Assembly (NCBI RefSeq): GCF_014873765.1
Contig: NZ_JADBGG010000023.1
Span: forward strand, 1 to 64,000
Reading direction: 5' to 3'
DNA from: Desulfomicrobium macestii
GTDB taxonomy: Bacteria > Desulfobacterota > Desulfovibrionia > Desulfovibrionales > Desulfomicrobiaceae
DNA: 64,000 bases
Both the position numbers and the translations under genes were made by a program. Under the pieces are notes generated by a model. It was given only the letters and a program-made list of their open reading frames with translations, was not told where the DNA came from and did not search any database. Shown piece by piece: positions 17,177-25,110 of the stretch (positions are counted from its first letter, which is position 1; each line of letters starts with the position of its first letter).

Positions 17177-18253
17177 TTAGTCGATGTTTCCAACAGTACC
17201 AGCGATGTCGATGCCCCAGAATTCTTCGTCGTCAGCCGGGAACATGTGGCCTTCCGGGCACTGGGTGGCGTACTGCCATTTGGGCTGTGCCGTGGTGATG
17301 TCGAAGGTACGAACTTTCAGGTTGTCGCCGTTGGTGGCGATAACGTAATCCGCTGCAGGCTCGTCATCATATGCAACAGCGACCAACTTGCTGGGAGTAG
17401 CCGTAAAGTCGGTTAATGTGCCGGTTTCGATCCTTTCAGCAGTTGCCTCCAAGCGCGGAAGTACGATGTTGTAGTCGTTGTAAGTCACGTTGTCGGTGTT
17501 CTGGATACCGCCGGGGCAATGAGCTGCATTGGCGACAATGCCGGAGGTGACCAATCCGTTTTCTGGTCCAAATCCCAGGACGATGCGCCCGAACCAGTCA
17601 GGCTCGCCCCAATTGCGTTCGTCTGTATGAACGTCGAAAGTCGGATCGTCGGCATTATCTTCAGCCCCCATGCCAACCATGGCCACGGCGATGCCGCTGT
17701 CAATCAGGACGGAATCCATACTTGCATTACGAGCATTAGCGGCTACGTATGTATAGCCCAAGTCATCAGCCTGGGTGAAGCCAGATTTAACAGCACCGTT
17801 GTCGTCGTCCATGGCATCATATGCGTTCAGATTAAGAACGCTGACGATTCCCAAGGTTTTCAGTTCCGCAGCTTCACGAGCATTGAGGTAGTGCATGCGA
17901 AAATGATTGCGGTCCATAAATTCAGATGCCAAAGTTTCAGGCCCATTATCTGGATCGTCATCAGAAACGGCTGGAAGCTGGTAGGTGTTGGCACCGATTT
18001 CTTCCACCAAGTTGGTCAGCTTATTGGGAAAGCGACTAGTCTTCTCAAAATATCCGCTCATCATAGACACCATGCGGTTCTGGTTGCTATCGCAAACCGT
18101 ATCTACCGCGTCACCCGAAATACCCGCCAACCGCGGCGCGACCATGGCAATCAAAAAGCCCATGATGGTCAGGACGACCAGGATTTCGAGCAGCGTGAAG
18201 CCTGCTTGCCGTTTCATTTTTTTGGCCAATTTCTTGGCGATGCTTGCGTGCAT
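17177..18253 (-). CDS. Large pseudopilin, first gene of the operon
   Basis: A 358-residue protein with leader cut after Gly18 (KRQAG-FTLLEILVVLTIMGFL, Glu at +5) and APRLAGISGDAVDTVC. The acidic body (DDDPDNGPET, MGAEDNADDPTFD) ends in GIDIAGTVGNID. Start 18253 is chosen for GGGAGA upstream and a normal-length leader; longer upstream frames would run into the riboswitch. Being first behind the leader it is probably the most strongly expressed subunit. It is paralogous to the next gene. Confidence 0.88.
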   Translation of the reverse strand: MHASIAKKLAKKMKRQAGFTLLEILVVLTIMGFLIAMVAPRLAGISGDAVDTVCDSNQNRMVSMMSGYFEKTSRFPNKLTNLVEEIGANTYQLPAVSDDDPDNGPETLASEFMDRNHFRMHYLNAREAAELKTLGIVSVLNLNAYDAMDDDNGAVKSGFTQADDLGYTYVAANARNASMDSVLIDSGIAVAMVGMGAEDNADDPTFDVHTDERNWGEPDWFGRIVLGFGPENGLVTSGIVANAAHCPGGIQNTDNVTYNDYNIVLPRLEATAERIETGTLTDFTATPSKLVAVAYDDEPAADYVIATNGDNLKVRTFDITTAQPKWQYATQCPEGHMFPADDEEFWGIDIAGTVGNID

Positions 18254-18347
18254 GAAAAAAATCTCCCTTGAACTGTTTTCCGTTTCGTGCGCACAACCCC
18301 GCCGCAGGGTCTGTCCCGCCTGATGCATGTACCTCTGTGCCATGTAT

Positions 18348-18438
18348 TTCCGGCGGCCCAGCCATCCCCAGCACCCGCCTGGGGATCCGTGACTTTCCGT
18401 CCTCCGGTTGCCCGGAGTTTGGCTATGGTGCGGAAATT
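18348..18438 (-). ncRNA. GEMM-I type riboswitch (cyclic di-GMP / cGAMP family)
   Basis: On the minus strand a conserved 5' strand with AGCCAAAC runs into a helix capped by a GNRA loop (CTCCGG-GCAA-CCGGAG, 18402-18417). The conserved ACGGAAAGTCACGG joint and a second helix ATCCCCAG/CTGGGGAT (18364-18371 with 18379-18386) follow, closing with GGCTGGGCCGCCG. This order, including the GCAA tetraloop and the GGAAAG joint, is the GEMM-I architecture. It lies ~95 nt upstream of the first pseudopilin start. The base at the ligand-selecting position reads as G by the simplest alignment, which favours cyclic di-GMP, but a one-nucleotide shift would make it A, as in cGAMP sensors. I see no clear terminator between it and the gene, only a T7 run just before the ATG, so the control mechanism is unclear. 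Confidence 0.8.
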
Positions 18439-18552
18439 CCATCCTTCAGGCTCCTCGCCATGACAGAATGATATGTGCGCGTGTCTTTGATTCACCTCCT
18501 TATAGTCTCTTGCCCCAAAGGACCTTTTTCAGATCGCTCACCGCAAGCTCCA

Positions 18553-18600
18553 GGCAGGGGAGGGCGGTTCGAAACAGGTTGATCGTGGCATTTTCAAGGT
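18553..18600 (+). repeat. Partial third copy of the hairpin-associated repeat
   Basis: GGGAGGGCGGTTCGAA, then 'aacaggttgatcgtgg' and 'cattttcaaggttg', match the 3' arm and following bases of the elements at 810-855 and 18679-18725. The 5' arm is missing, so this copy cannot fold by itself. It sits just before copy B of the direct repeat. Confidence 0.6.
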
Positions 18601-18648
18601 TGTTGTGGTCAAATTTTTTAAATCGAATGTATTGATTTAGAACCCTTT

Positions 18649-18693
18649 TCGAACCGCCTTCCGGGACTGCCGGTCAGGGAAGGCGGTTCGAAG
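18649..18693. repeat. Perfect 15-bp inverted repeat (hairpin), copy B
   Basis: TTCGAACCGCCTTCC pairs with GGAAGGCGGTTCGAA around a 15-nt loop. Compared with copy A, one C-G pair has become T-A, so pairing is kept. Confidence 0.75.
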
Positions 18694-18823
18694 CAGGTTG
18701 ATCATGGTACGTTCAAGGCTTGCTGTCGGATTTCAAATCCGGTCCTTATTCTCAAGTCCTCCCCCTGCCCCGAGGGGGAGGACTGCCGCGTTTTGAGGAG
18801 TGTGGAGGTAGCGAGTGAAAATT

Positions 18824-19045
18824 TTACTGCTCGAGCACTCCTGGATAGTTGATTACGAACCGGTACTCCTTGCCGCAATTGATGAGCACTTCCTTCTGGC
18901 CTTTTTTGAGGAAACGCATCTCCAGATGCAGGGTTCCGTAACCGTCGTGCCGGAACAGGTCGCGATAGACGGTGAAAAGTTTCTGCAGAACCTTGTCGTG
19001 TTCGGGTCCGAGATTCGATGGTATGAACTTGTCAATGTCAGTCAC
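18824..19045 (-). CDS. Small conserved-looking protein, 73 aa
   Basis: Begins MTDIDKFIPSNLGPEHDKVL (GTG start) and continues with LFTVYRDLFRHDGYGTLHLEMRFL and EVLINCGKEYRFVINYP. The composition is that of a soluble, folded small protein and the frame is fully open, whereas the copy at 834-1046 is broken. I do not recognise a family. It is divergent from the flavodoxin gene, with about 540 bp between them. Confidence 0.55.
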   Translation of the reverse strand: MTDIDKFIPSNLGPEHDKVLQKLFTVYRDLFRHDGYGTLHLEMRFLKKGQKEVLINCGKEYRFVINYPGVLEQ

Positions 19046-19197
19046 TTTTTGATTTCACCGTATATAGTTATTATTAAGATTCACGGCCTTTTGGGAGCTG
19101 TTCTGTATATTGCTGAAAAATTGAATTTTTTCGGTATACACCGGGGCGGCCCGTCTTGGGCTCGGGCCTTTTCCCCGGCGTCCGTGAGTTCAGTATT

Positions 19198-20024
<827 letters not shown>

Positions 20025-20032
20025 TCAATCAC

Positions 20033-20066
20033 GCGCCCCGCCGGAATGATCCCGACGGGGCGCTCT
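20033..20066 (+). terminator. Terminator-like hairpin after flavodoxin B
   Basis: GCGCCCCG and CGGGGCGC pair around a loop that differs from copy A (ccggaatgatcccga). It is followed by TCT, so it is a weak terminator. Confidence 0.45.
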
Positions 20067-20098
20067 GGACCGTGCCTTCGAGCGCGGCGGGAGGACGT

Positions 20099-20347
20099 AT
20101 GTGTTTCAAGCTTGATAACGGATCCGAACTGTTTTCGGTGCAGGACATGCAGAAACTGAAGAAATCCGCCAGCGGGCGCATGGGGTCTAAGCATTGGGTC
20201 GACGTCAAGGCATCGTCGCCGGTCGCAAGGGATGGCAAGGAAGAAGGGCACGGTTGCGGGTGCGACGGGAAGTGCGTGACGTGCAAATGCGCCGAACGTC
20301 GTGCCCGTCAGGGCCATGAAGCGGAGCGTCTGCGCGAGGTTTCCTGA
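20099..20347 (+). CDS. Small Cys-rich protein (copy B)
   Basis: An 82-residue protein, MCFKLDNGSELFSVQDMQKL ... EEGHGCGCDGKCVTCKCAE, with a basic tail. The four-to-five cysteine cluster suggests metal or redox chemistry. It matches the copy at 2101 up to the AE before the tail; the tail after 20296 is unique to this copy. GGAGGACGT precedes the ATG. It may be co-expressed with the flavodoxin 75 bp upstream. No family name can be given. Confidence 0.6.
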   Translation: MCFKLDNGSELFSVQDMQKLKKSASGRMGSKHWVDVKASSPVARDGKEEGHGCGCDGKCVTCKCAERRARQGHEAERLREVS

Positions 20348-20464
20348 CGGACAGCAAGGTCCGCCCGGCGGACGATTCTTGCGGAGCGCTCTTGGATTGC
20401 GCGGATCAGGGAGAGATCGTGACAGCAGTATTGTGTGAAATTGGCAGAGGTCTGAGATTTCAAC

Positions 20465-20806
20465 ATGACCCACTGCCAGGAGACCGGGGACCAGATCCGG
20501 GCCTTCCTGGGCAAGGTCATTTTGTTTTCGGTGCGTGAATCCGTGGACATCCCTTTTCGCTTCGGCCGCGACGTGTTCGGCGTTGTCTGTGGCATCGGGT
20601 ACACCTTCTGCATGTTGGCCTGCGAGCGGATCCGCCAGCGCTTCGCGGCGGACTACGCATGCGGCTGCACGGTCTCCATCGGACTTACCACCAGGAGCCT
20701 GGAAGTGGGCTCCGATCAGGCCGGCCTCCTGTCCGCCTGCGAGCGGGCTCTGTACCAGGCCAAGAGCCTGGGTTGCAACAGGGTGTGGGCGACGCCGATT
20801 CTTTGA
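20465..20806 (+). pseudogene. GGDEF-domain remnant with degenerate active site
   Basis: About 113 codons match the second half of a diguanylate cyclase domain: CQETGDQIRAF, then FRFGRDVFGVVC where an active enzyme has F-G-G-D-E-F, then CERIRQRFAADY, CTVSIGLTTRS and ACERALYQAKSLGCNRVW. The active-site Gly and Glu are replaced (R and V), and the first half with the start of the domain is absent or out of frame. It is most likely a decayed, non-catalytic fragment; a short receptor-like remnant is less likely. Confidence 0.65.
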
Positions 20807-20904
20807 CCCTGCAGAGAACCTTTCCGGCAATATTCCCGCCCCCATTACAGCTTTTTCAGAAGCGCTCGTAGCGATAGCCAAGAGCTTTTTTGGCAAGCTA
20901 TCCG

Positions 20905-21585
20905 CTAAAGTCCCTTGGAACCGCCCGTAATCCGGCCTTCCATTAGATGGATGCGCCGTGTGGTCAGCGCGTCGAGGAAGCGTTCGTCGTGGGAAACAAC
21001 CAGCAGAGTCAGACCGCTTCGCGGCAGATAGTCCTCCAAGACGGCGCGGCCTTTGGCGTCGAGGTCATTGGTGGGTTCATCGAGGATGAGTAGTCGTGGT
21101 CGCATGGCCAAAGCCGTGGCCAGGGCCACCATGCGTTTTTGCCCTCCCGAGAGGGTGTGCGTCATGCGCTCGGCCAGGACGGCGACGCCCAGTGACTCCA
21201 GGATTTCCAGAGCCCTTTGCCGGGCTGCGGGAGGGGTGAGACCGATGTTCAGAGGCCCGAAAGCCACATCTTCCAGCACAGTGGGGGAAAAAAGCTGGTC
21301 TTCGGCATGTTGGAACACAATGCCTGCCTCCTTGCGCAAGGTGAAGAGCGCCCGCGTGTCTGCCACCGTCCGCCCATGATGGAGAAGCCGCCCTGAGCGC
21401 AGGGGGCGCAGCCCGATGAGCGCCAGCAACAGGGTGGTCTTGCCGCTGCCGTTGTCTCCGGTCAAACACACTCGCTCGCCGGAATGCAGGGCAACATCCA
21501 CGCCGTCCAGGGCTGGGGAGGGGCTGGAAGGGTAATGCACGGTGGCATTTTCCAGAGCCAGCAGGGGGCTTTCTTTCATATCCAT
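20905..21585 (-). CDS. cbiO: Cobalt/nickel ECF transporter ATPase CbiO
   Basis: A 226-residue ABC ATPase with Walker A GDNGSGKTTL, the CbiO-typical Q-loop region VFQHAEDQLFSPTV, signature LSGGQKRM and Walker B RLLILDEPTNDLD. It energises cobalt import with CbiM and CbiQ. It overlaps the end of cbiQ by 10 nt and is the last gene of the riboswitch-controlled operon. Confidence 0.93.
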   Translation of the reverse strand: MDMKESPLLALENATVHYPSSPSPALDGVDVALHSGERVCLTGDNGSGKTTLLLALIGLRPLRSGRLLHHGRTVADTRALFTLRKEAGIVFQHAEDQLFSPTVLEDVAFGPLNIGLTPPAARQRALEILESLGVAVLAERMTHTLSGGQKRMVALATALAMRPRLLILDEPTNDLDAKGRAVLEDYLPRSGLTLLVVSHDERFLDALTTRRIHLMEGRITGGSKGL

Positions 21586-22328
21586 TTCTGGTCCAGAGCC
21601 AGCAGTACTACCCCGCAGAGCAGGGCGGTCAGGGCCAGGCCAACGGTCTCCGTCCGCTTCCCGCTGGGCTCCTGCAGCACATGGAACACTCCGTCAAAGC
21701 AGCGCGCCCGCATGGCGTCACGGATACGCTCCGCCCGGTCCAGGCTGCCCAGCAGCGTCTGGCCGAAAAGGATGGCGATGGTGCGCCATGTGTGCAGGGA
21801 CATGCGTGGCGTGAAGCAGCGCGCGGCCAGAGCCTGTCTGCGGCGTTCCCATTCATCGGCGGTGACGAAAATCTGGCGGTAGGAGAAGGCCAGCAGCAGG
21901 ACCAGCTTTTCGGGCAGTCCAAGGCCACGCAACCCGTGGGCCATGGCCGCCACGCTGCTCGTGCGCGACAGGGCCAGGAGCAGACACAGGGCGGCGTTGC
22001 TTTTGATGGCGATGCGCAGGCCCAGGACCGCGCCCTCCACGCGTACCATGGGCCATGGCTCCCACGCTGTACCGGGGTAGGTCAGGGCCAGGGATGCCGC
22101 GAGCATCAGGAGCAGGCCATTGGCCGGAGCCAGCCGTCGAGCTGCTTCCGCCGGTGAGACGCGGGCCAGGGTCAGGGCGGAGAGACCCACGCCCAGCGCG
22201 GCCAAGGAGCCCTGCGTCGTGTGCAGGAGGGACGCAACGCAGACAAGCCCGCCGGTTGCGATCAGCTTGATGCGGACATCCACCCGGTGCAGCATGGTCT
22301 GGCCCGGTCGATAGGGTTCGCTGATCAT
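21576..22328 (-). CDS. cbiQ: Cobalt/nickel ECF transporter membrane protein CbiQ
   Basis: A 250-residue integral membrane protein with about five helices. Coupling-helix motifs of the ECF T-component occur near residues 160-210 (AARCFTPRMSLHTWRTI and AERIRDAMRARCFDG, the A-R-G-type motifs that contact CbiO). Its ATG overlaps the stop of cbiM (ATGA). Confidence 0.92.
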   Translation of the reverse strand: MISEPYRPGQTMLHRVDVRIKLIATGGLVCVASLLHTTQGSLAALGVGLSALTLARVSPAEAARRLAPANGLLLMLAASLALTYPGTAWEPWPMVRVEGAVLGLRIAIKSNAALCLLLALSRTSSVAAMAHGLRGLGLPEKLVLLLAFSYRQIFVTADEWERRRQALAARCFTPRMSLHTWRTIAILFGQTLLGSLDRAERIRDAMRARCFDGVFHVLQEPSGKRTETVGLALTALLCGVVLLALDQKWI

Positions 22329-23599
22329 GCCTGGGGCGGGCGCGATGCGCCTCGACTCGGCCTGCGCACCAGCACGGCCACTCCGGCCAATCCCAGAATC
22401 CAGCCGATGCCGCCCACGATGTCGGCCACGCTCGGACCCTGTTTCTGCAAGGCCCGCAGCTCGCGTCGCAGGGGCTGCAGCTGTTCCTGCACCACGGCGC
22501 CGACTTCCTGGCGCACCAATTGTTCCAGGAGGTCGGCATCCATGCGGGAGTCCCCTGCGTCGTCCAGCCGGATTTTATCATGGGGCGTCGTCGCGCCAGG
22601 CTTCGTGGAGGCTGAATTTGGCAGTGTGAATTCGTCCGCCGGGACCGAGCAGGTCGCCATATGGCCCTGGCCCCCGTCTGCTGTGACCTGAAGATCATTT
22701 TCGGCCTTACGCACCGTCTTGGTAAGCGGCAGGCTCAGCATGCCGTCCTTGTCCGCCACGCCCTGCATCAATACCTGGCCTGAGGCCAGATCCTTCACCG
22801 TGACTTCGGCTCCGGCACCGGTGCTTCCGTCGCCAAAGGCGGATTCCACCAGCAGCACATCGCCTTCGGTCCAGGCGGTCACCAGGAATTTGTGGGCCTC
22901 GGCCGCGCTCGGCAGAGCCAGACAGCAGGCCAGCAGCAGGAGCGAACGGACCGGCATGCCTGACCCGGAAGGTGACACGGGCTGTTTTGCCGGAATGTCC
23001 GCTTGGATGCCCAGCAACTCTGGGCGGGTGCGGATAAGAAAGGTCACGGCGAACATGGTGATGATACCTTCGATCAGCATGACGGGCAGGTGGGCCAGGA
23101 CCACGATCTTGGCGGTTGGCAGGAAGCCTTCGTCGCTCAGACCAAGGCAGATGGCCACCATCAGCGCGGTCCCCAGAACGGCTCCGGCTCCGCTCATAAA
23201 GCCGCTTATGGCGGCGTATCGGCCACCCTTGCTCATGAAGCCCCGCAGGAAGAGGTGGCAGAGCACGGCGGGCAGGGCCACATTGAGGGTGTTCACCCCC
23301 AATACGGTCAGGCCCCCGAACTGGAACAGTACGGACTGGAGGATGAGCGCCACCAATATGCAGGGGAAAGCAGCCCAGCCGAGCACCAAGCCTGCCAGAC
23401 CGTTCAGCAGCAGGTGCACGCTGCTGGGGCCCAGGGGCACATGGATGAGGGATCCGACGAAGAAAACGGAAGTGAGTACGGCCGTGGTAATCATGTTGTC
23501 GAGGTCAAGGCGGCGCAACCCCATCCAGACACCTGCCAGGGTCAGACAGGCACCTCCGACGAGTACGGGCGCGGCCAGGGCGCCATCAGATATGTGCAT
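22325..23599 (-). CDS. cbiM: Cobalt ECF substrate-binding component CbiM fused to a NikL-like domain
   Basis: A 424-residue protein. The N-terminal ~215 residues are CbiM, starting MHISDGALAAPVL, whose His2 and N-terminal amine form the metal site, with FGGLTVLGVNTLNVALPA. After a linker comes a signal-like helix (LLLLACCLALPSAAEAHKFLV), a beta domain (GDVLLVESAFGDGSTGAGAE) and a C-terminal helix (IGWILGLAGVAVLV), the layout of NikL. Start 23599 is chosen for GGAGAACACC upstream and because the MHIS N-terminus is essential. It overlaps cbiK by 14 nt. Cobalt rather than nickel is inferred from the B12 riboswitch and cbiK. Confidence 0.9.
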   Translation of the reverse strand: MHISDGALAAPVLVGGACLTLAGVWMGLRRLDLDNMITTAVLTSVFFVGSLIHVPLGPSSVHLLLNGLAGLVLGWAAFPCILVALILQSVLFQFGGLTVLGVNTLNVALPAVLCHLFLRGFMSKGGRYAAISGFMSGAGAVLGTALMVAICLGLSDEGFLPTAKIVVLAHLPVMLIEGIITMFAVTFLIRTRPELLGIQADIPAKQPVSPSGSGMPVRSLLLLACCLALPSAAEAHKFLVTAWTEGDVLLVESAFGDGSTGAGAEVTVKDLASGQVLMQGVADKDGMLSLPLTKTVRKAENDLQVTADGGQGHMATCSVPADEFTLPNSASTKPGATTPHDKIRLDDAGDSRMDADLLEQLVRQEVGAVVQEQLQPLRRELRALQKQGPSVADIVGGIGWILGLAGVAVLVRRPSRGASRPPQA

Positions 23600-24599
23600 G
23601 GTGTTCTCCGTGTCCGTGGTTGGAAGCCGCCTTGTTTTCCAGATGGAGCGAGGCAAAGGCATGGCGCAGGTGATCCATCCACAGCGCCCGGAACGGGCAG
23701 TGCTCCAGCGTGCCCGTGGGTTCTGACAGAACCTCGATGCCCGCCGCCTGCAGTCTGTGCTTCCAGGAACGGGGGGATTCGCCCAGGATGTCCACCAGCA
23801 CATGGTGACCGGGTACGCTCATGAAGGGCAGCAGCCTGCAACGGCTGATGTTGGCCTCTTGCAAGCGTGAGATGATTGACGAGACGCCCAGGGTTTCCCC
23901 GGAACGGCTCATCAGGGCCCCGAGGAATACGTGTGGGTCGCGAAGTCGTACGCGGGCCTCGAAGTCAAGGTAACGCTGCTGTCCTTGATGATAGGTGCCA
24001 TGTCCCACCAGGACCACGGCTTCATCCGGCAGGCGCTCGGCGGGAATGTAGCTTTGCAAGGCTAGAGCGGCGCGATCAAGGTCCTTCTCGGAGGTCAGCA
24101 GCGGCGCACCGAGCGCGATCTCCCGGAATCCCTTGCGGGGATGCACGAAGGCCATGGCCTGGGAGTGGGTCCAGTGGTACTCGACCCCGGGCACGGTGTG
24201 CAGGGACTGTACAGCAAGGTGCGTCACGCCGTCGTCATGCAGGCGCGAAAGTGCCACGGCCACGGAATCGTGTCCCTGGCCCATGGCTGCCAGTTTCTTG
24301 CGCACCTTGTGGGCCGTGTAGGCCCAAGCCACGGGGATGCCGGGAAACTGTTCCCGGACCTCGGCTTCCATCTGTTCGTAGCCCCTGCGAGCTTGGGCCA
24401 TGGCGACTCCGAAGGCGGCCAGGAGAATGCCCGGTCGAACGGGCTTGGGGCGGACATGGTCGTGACCGTGATCATGATGGTGGTCATGGTCGTCGTTACG
24501 GTCGTGATGGTGGTTATGGTCGTGATCGTGATGGTCATGGCCGTGGTCATGCCCGCTCCCGTCATGGTTGTGGGGGTGGCAGTGCAAGGGTGTGTTCAT
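23586..24599 (-). CDS. cbiK: Sirohydrochlorin cobaltochelatase CbiK with His-rich N-terminus
   Basis: A 337-residue protein. The anaerobic cobaltochelatase core has GILLAAFGVAMAQARRGYEQ, LHTVPGVEYHW and VVLVGHGTYHQGQQRY, which supply the metal-binding histidines. It inserts Co2+ into the precorrin-2-derived tetrapyrrole, an early step of anaerobic B12 synthesis. Residues 7-48 are an almost uninterrupted run of His, Asp and Asn, with further His at the C-terminus (HGHGEHHAHI), fit for binding or storing metal. It is the first gene behind a cobalamin riboswitch. Confidence 0.93.
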   Translation of the reverse strand: MNTPLHCHPHNHDGSGHDHGHDHHDHDHNHHHDRNDDHDHHHDHGHDHVRPKPVRPGILLAAFGVAMAQARRGYEQMEAEVREQFPGIPVAWAYTAHKVRKKLAAMGQGHDSVAVALSRLHDDGVTHLAVQSLHTVPGVEYHWTHSQAMAFVHPRKGFREIALGAPLLTSEKDLDRAALALQSYIPAERLPDEAVVLVGHGTYHQGQQRYLDFEARVRLRDPHVFLGALMSRSGETLGVSSIISRLQEANISRCRLLPFMSVPGHHVLVDILGESPRSWKHRLQAAGIEVLSEPTGTLEHCPFRALWMDHLRHAFASLHLENKAASNHGHGEHHAHI

Positions 24600-24784
24600 G
24601 GGTTGGTGTCCGTTTTGAGATCATCAGATGTCCACGTCATTGCGGGACATATAGAACTCCCAGCAAATTTTTGGTTGCAGGGAAACGGGACAAGCCGGAT
24701 TGAAGAGGAGGAAGGACACGCGCAAGGATGAGGGGCGGGGCCGTCTTCCCCGTGTCGGCAAAGACCCGTTGCCTAGGGAAAAGT

Positions 24785-24960
24785 GTCTGGCAGGTCTTCT
24801 GGCTCCCTCGGACTTGGCCTCGCCTTCCCGTCCGCGAAGGACAGTGGCGTAAATGAGGCGTTGTGCTTCCCTGCGTGTGCAGGACCGAGGTTACAGCGGC
24901 GGGTCCGCTCCGGATTCACACCGGATTCCCTATTATGCTCCTGTTCGGAGCACCAGATCT
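24785..24960 (-). ncRNA. Cobalamin riboswitch controlling cbiK-cbiMQO
   Basis: On the minus strand the conserved blocks occur in order: GGGAATCCGGTG, AATCCGGAGCGGACCCGCC, GCCACTG, GGGAAGGCG and the B12 box GAGCCAGAAGACCTGCC (24790-24806). This is the standard adenosylcobalamin aptamer. About 190 nt separate it from the cbiK start. B12 should reduce expression of cobalt uptake and chelation. Confidence 0.95.
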
Positions 24961-25034
24961 TGATTCGTTATCTTACGGTGATACGGGATGTCAAATCGTC
25001 AGTGGCGACGGATGCGGAGCCGGTAGGGGAAAAT

Positions 25035-25066
25035 CCGGCAAGCGGAAAGTGTTTTCCGCTTGCCGG
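25035..25066 (-). terminator. Intrinsic terminator after metE
   Basis: A perfect 14-bp stem (CCGGCAAGCGGAAA / TTTCCGCTTGCCGG) with a 4-nt loop, followed on the minus strand by ATTTTCCCC. It lies 45 nt after the metE stop and separates metE from the cobalamin riboswitch of the next operon. The rest of 24600-25110 holds only that riboswitch. Confidence 0.85.
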
Positions 25067-25110
25067 CAGGGTCGCCTATGGATGCAGGCAGTGAAGTGCT
25101 GAGTGGTCCA

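Noticed and set aside
20905-23599. Nickel-specific NikMQO transporter
   Set aside because: The NikL-like part could suggest nickel, but the cobalamin riboswitch and linked cbiK favour cobalt.
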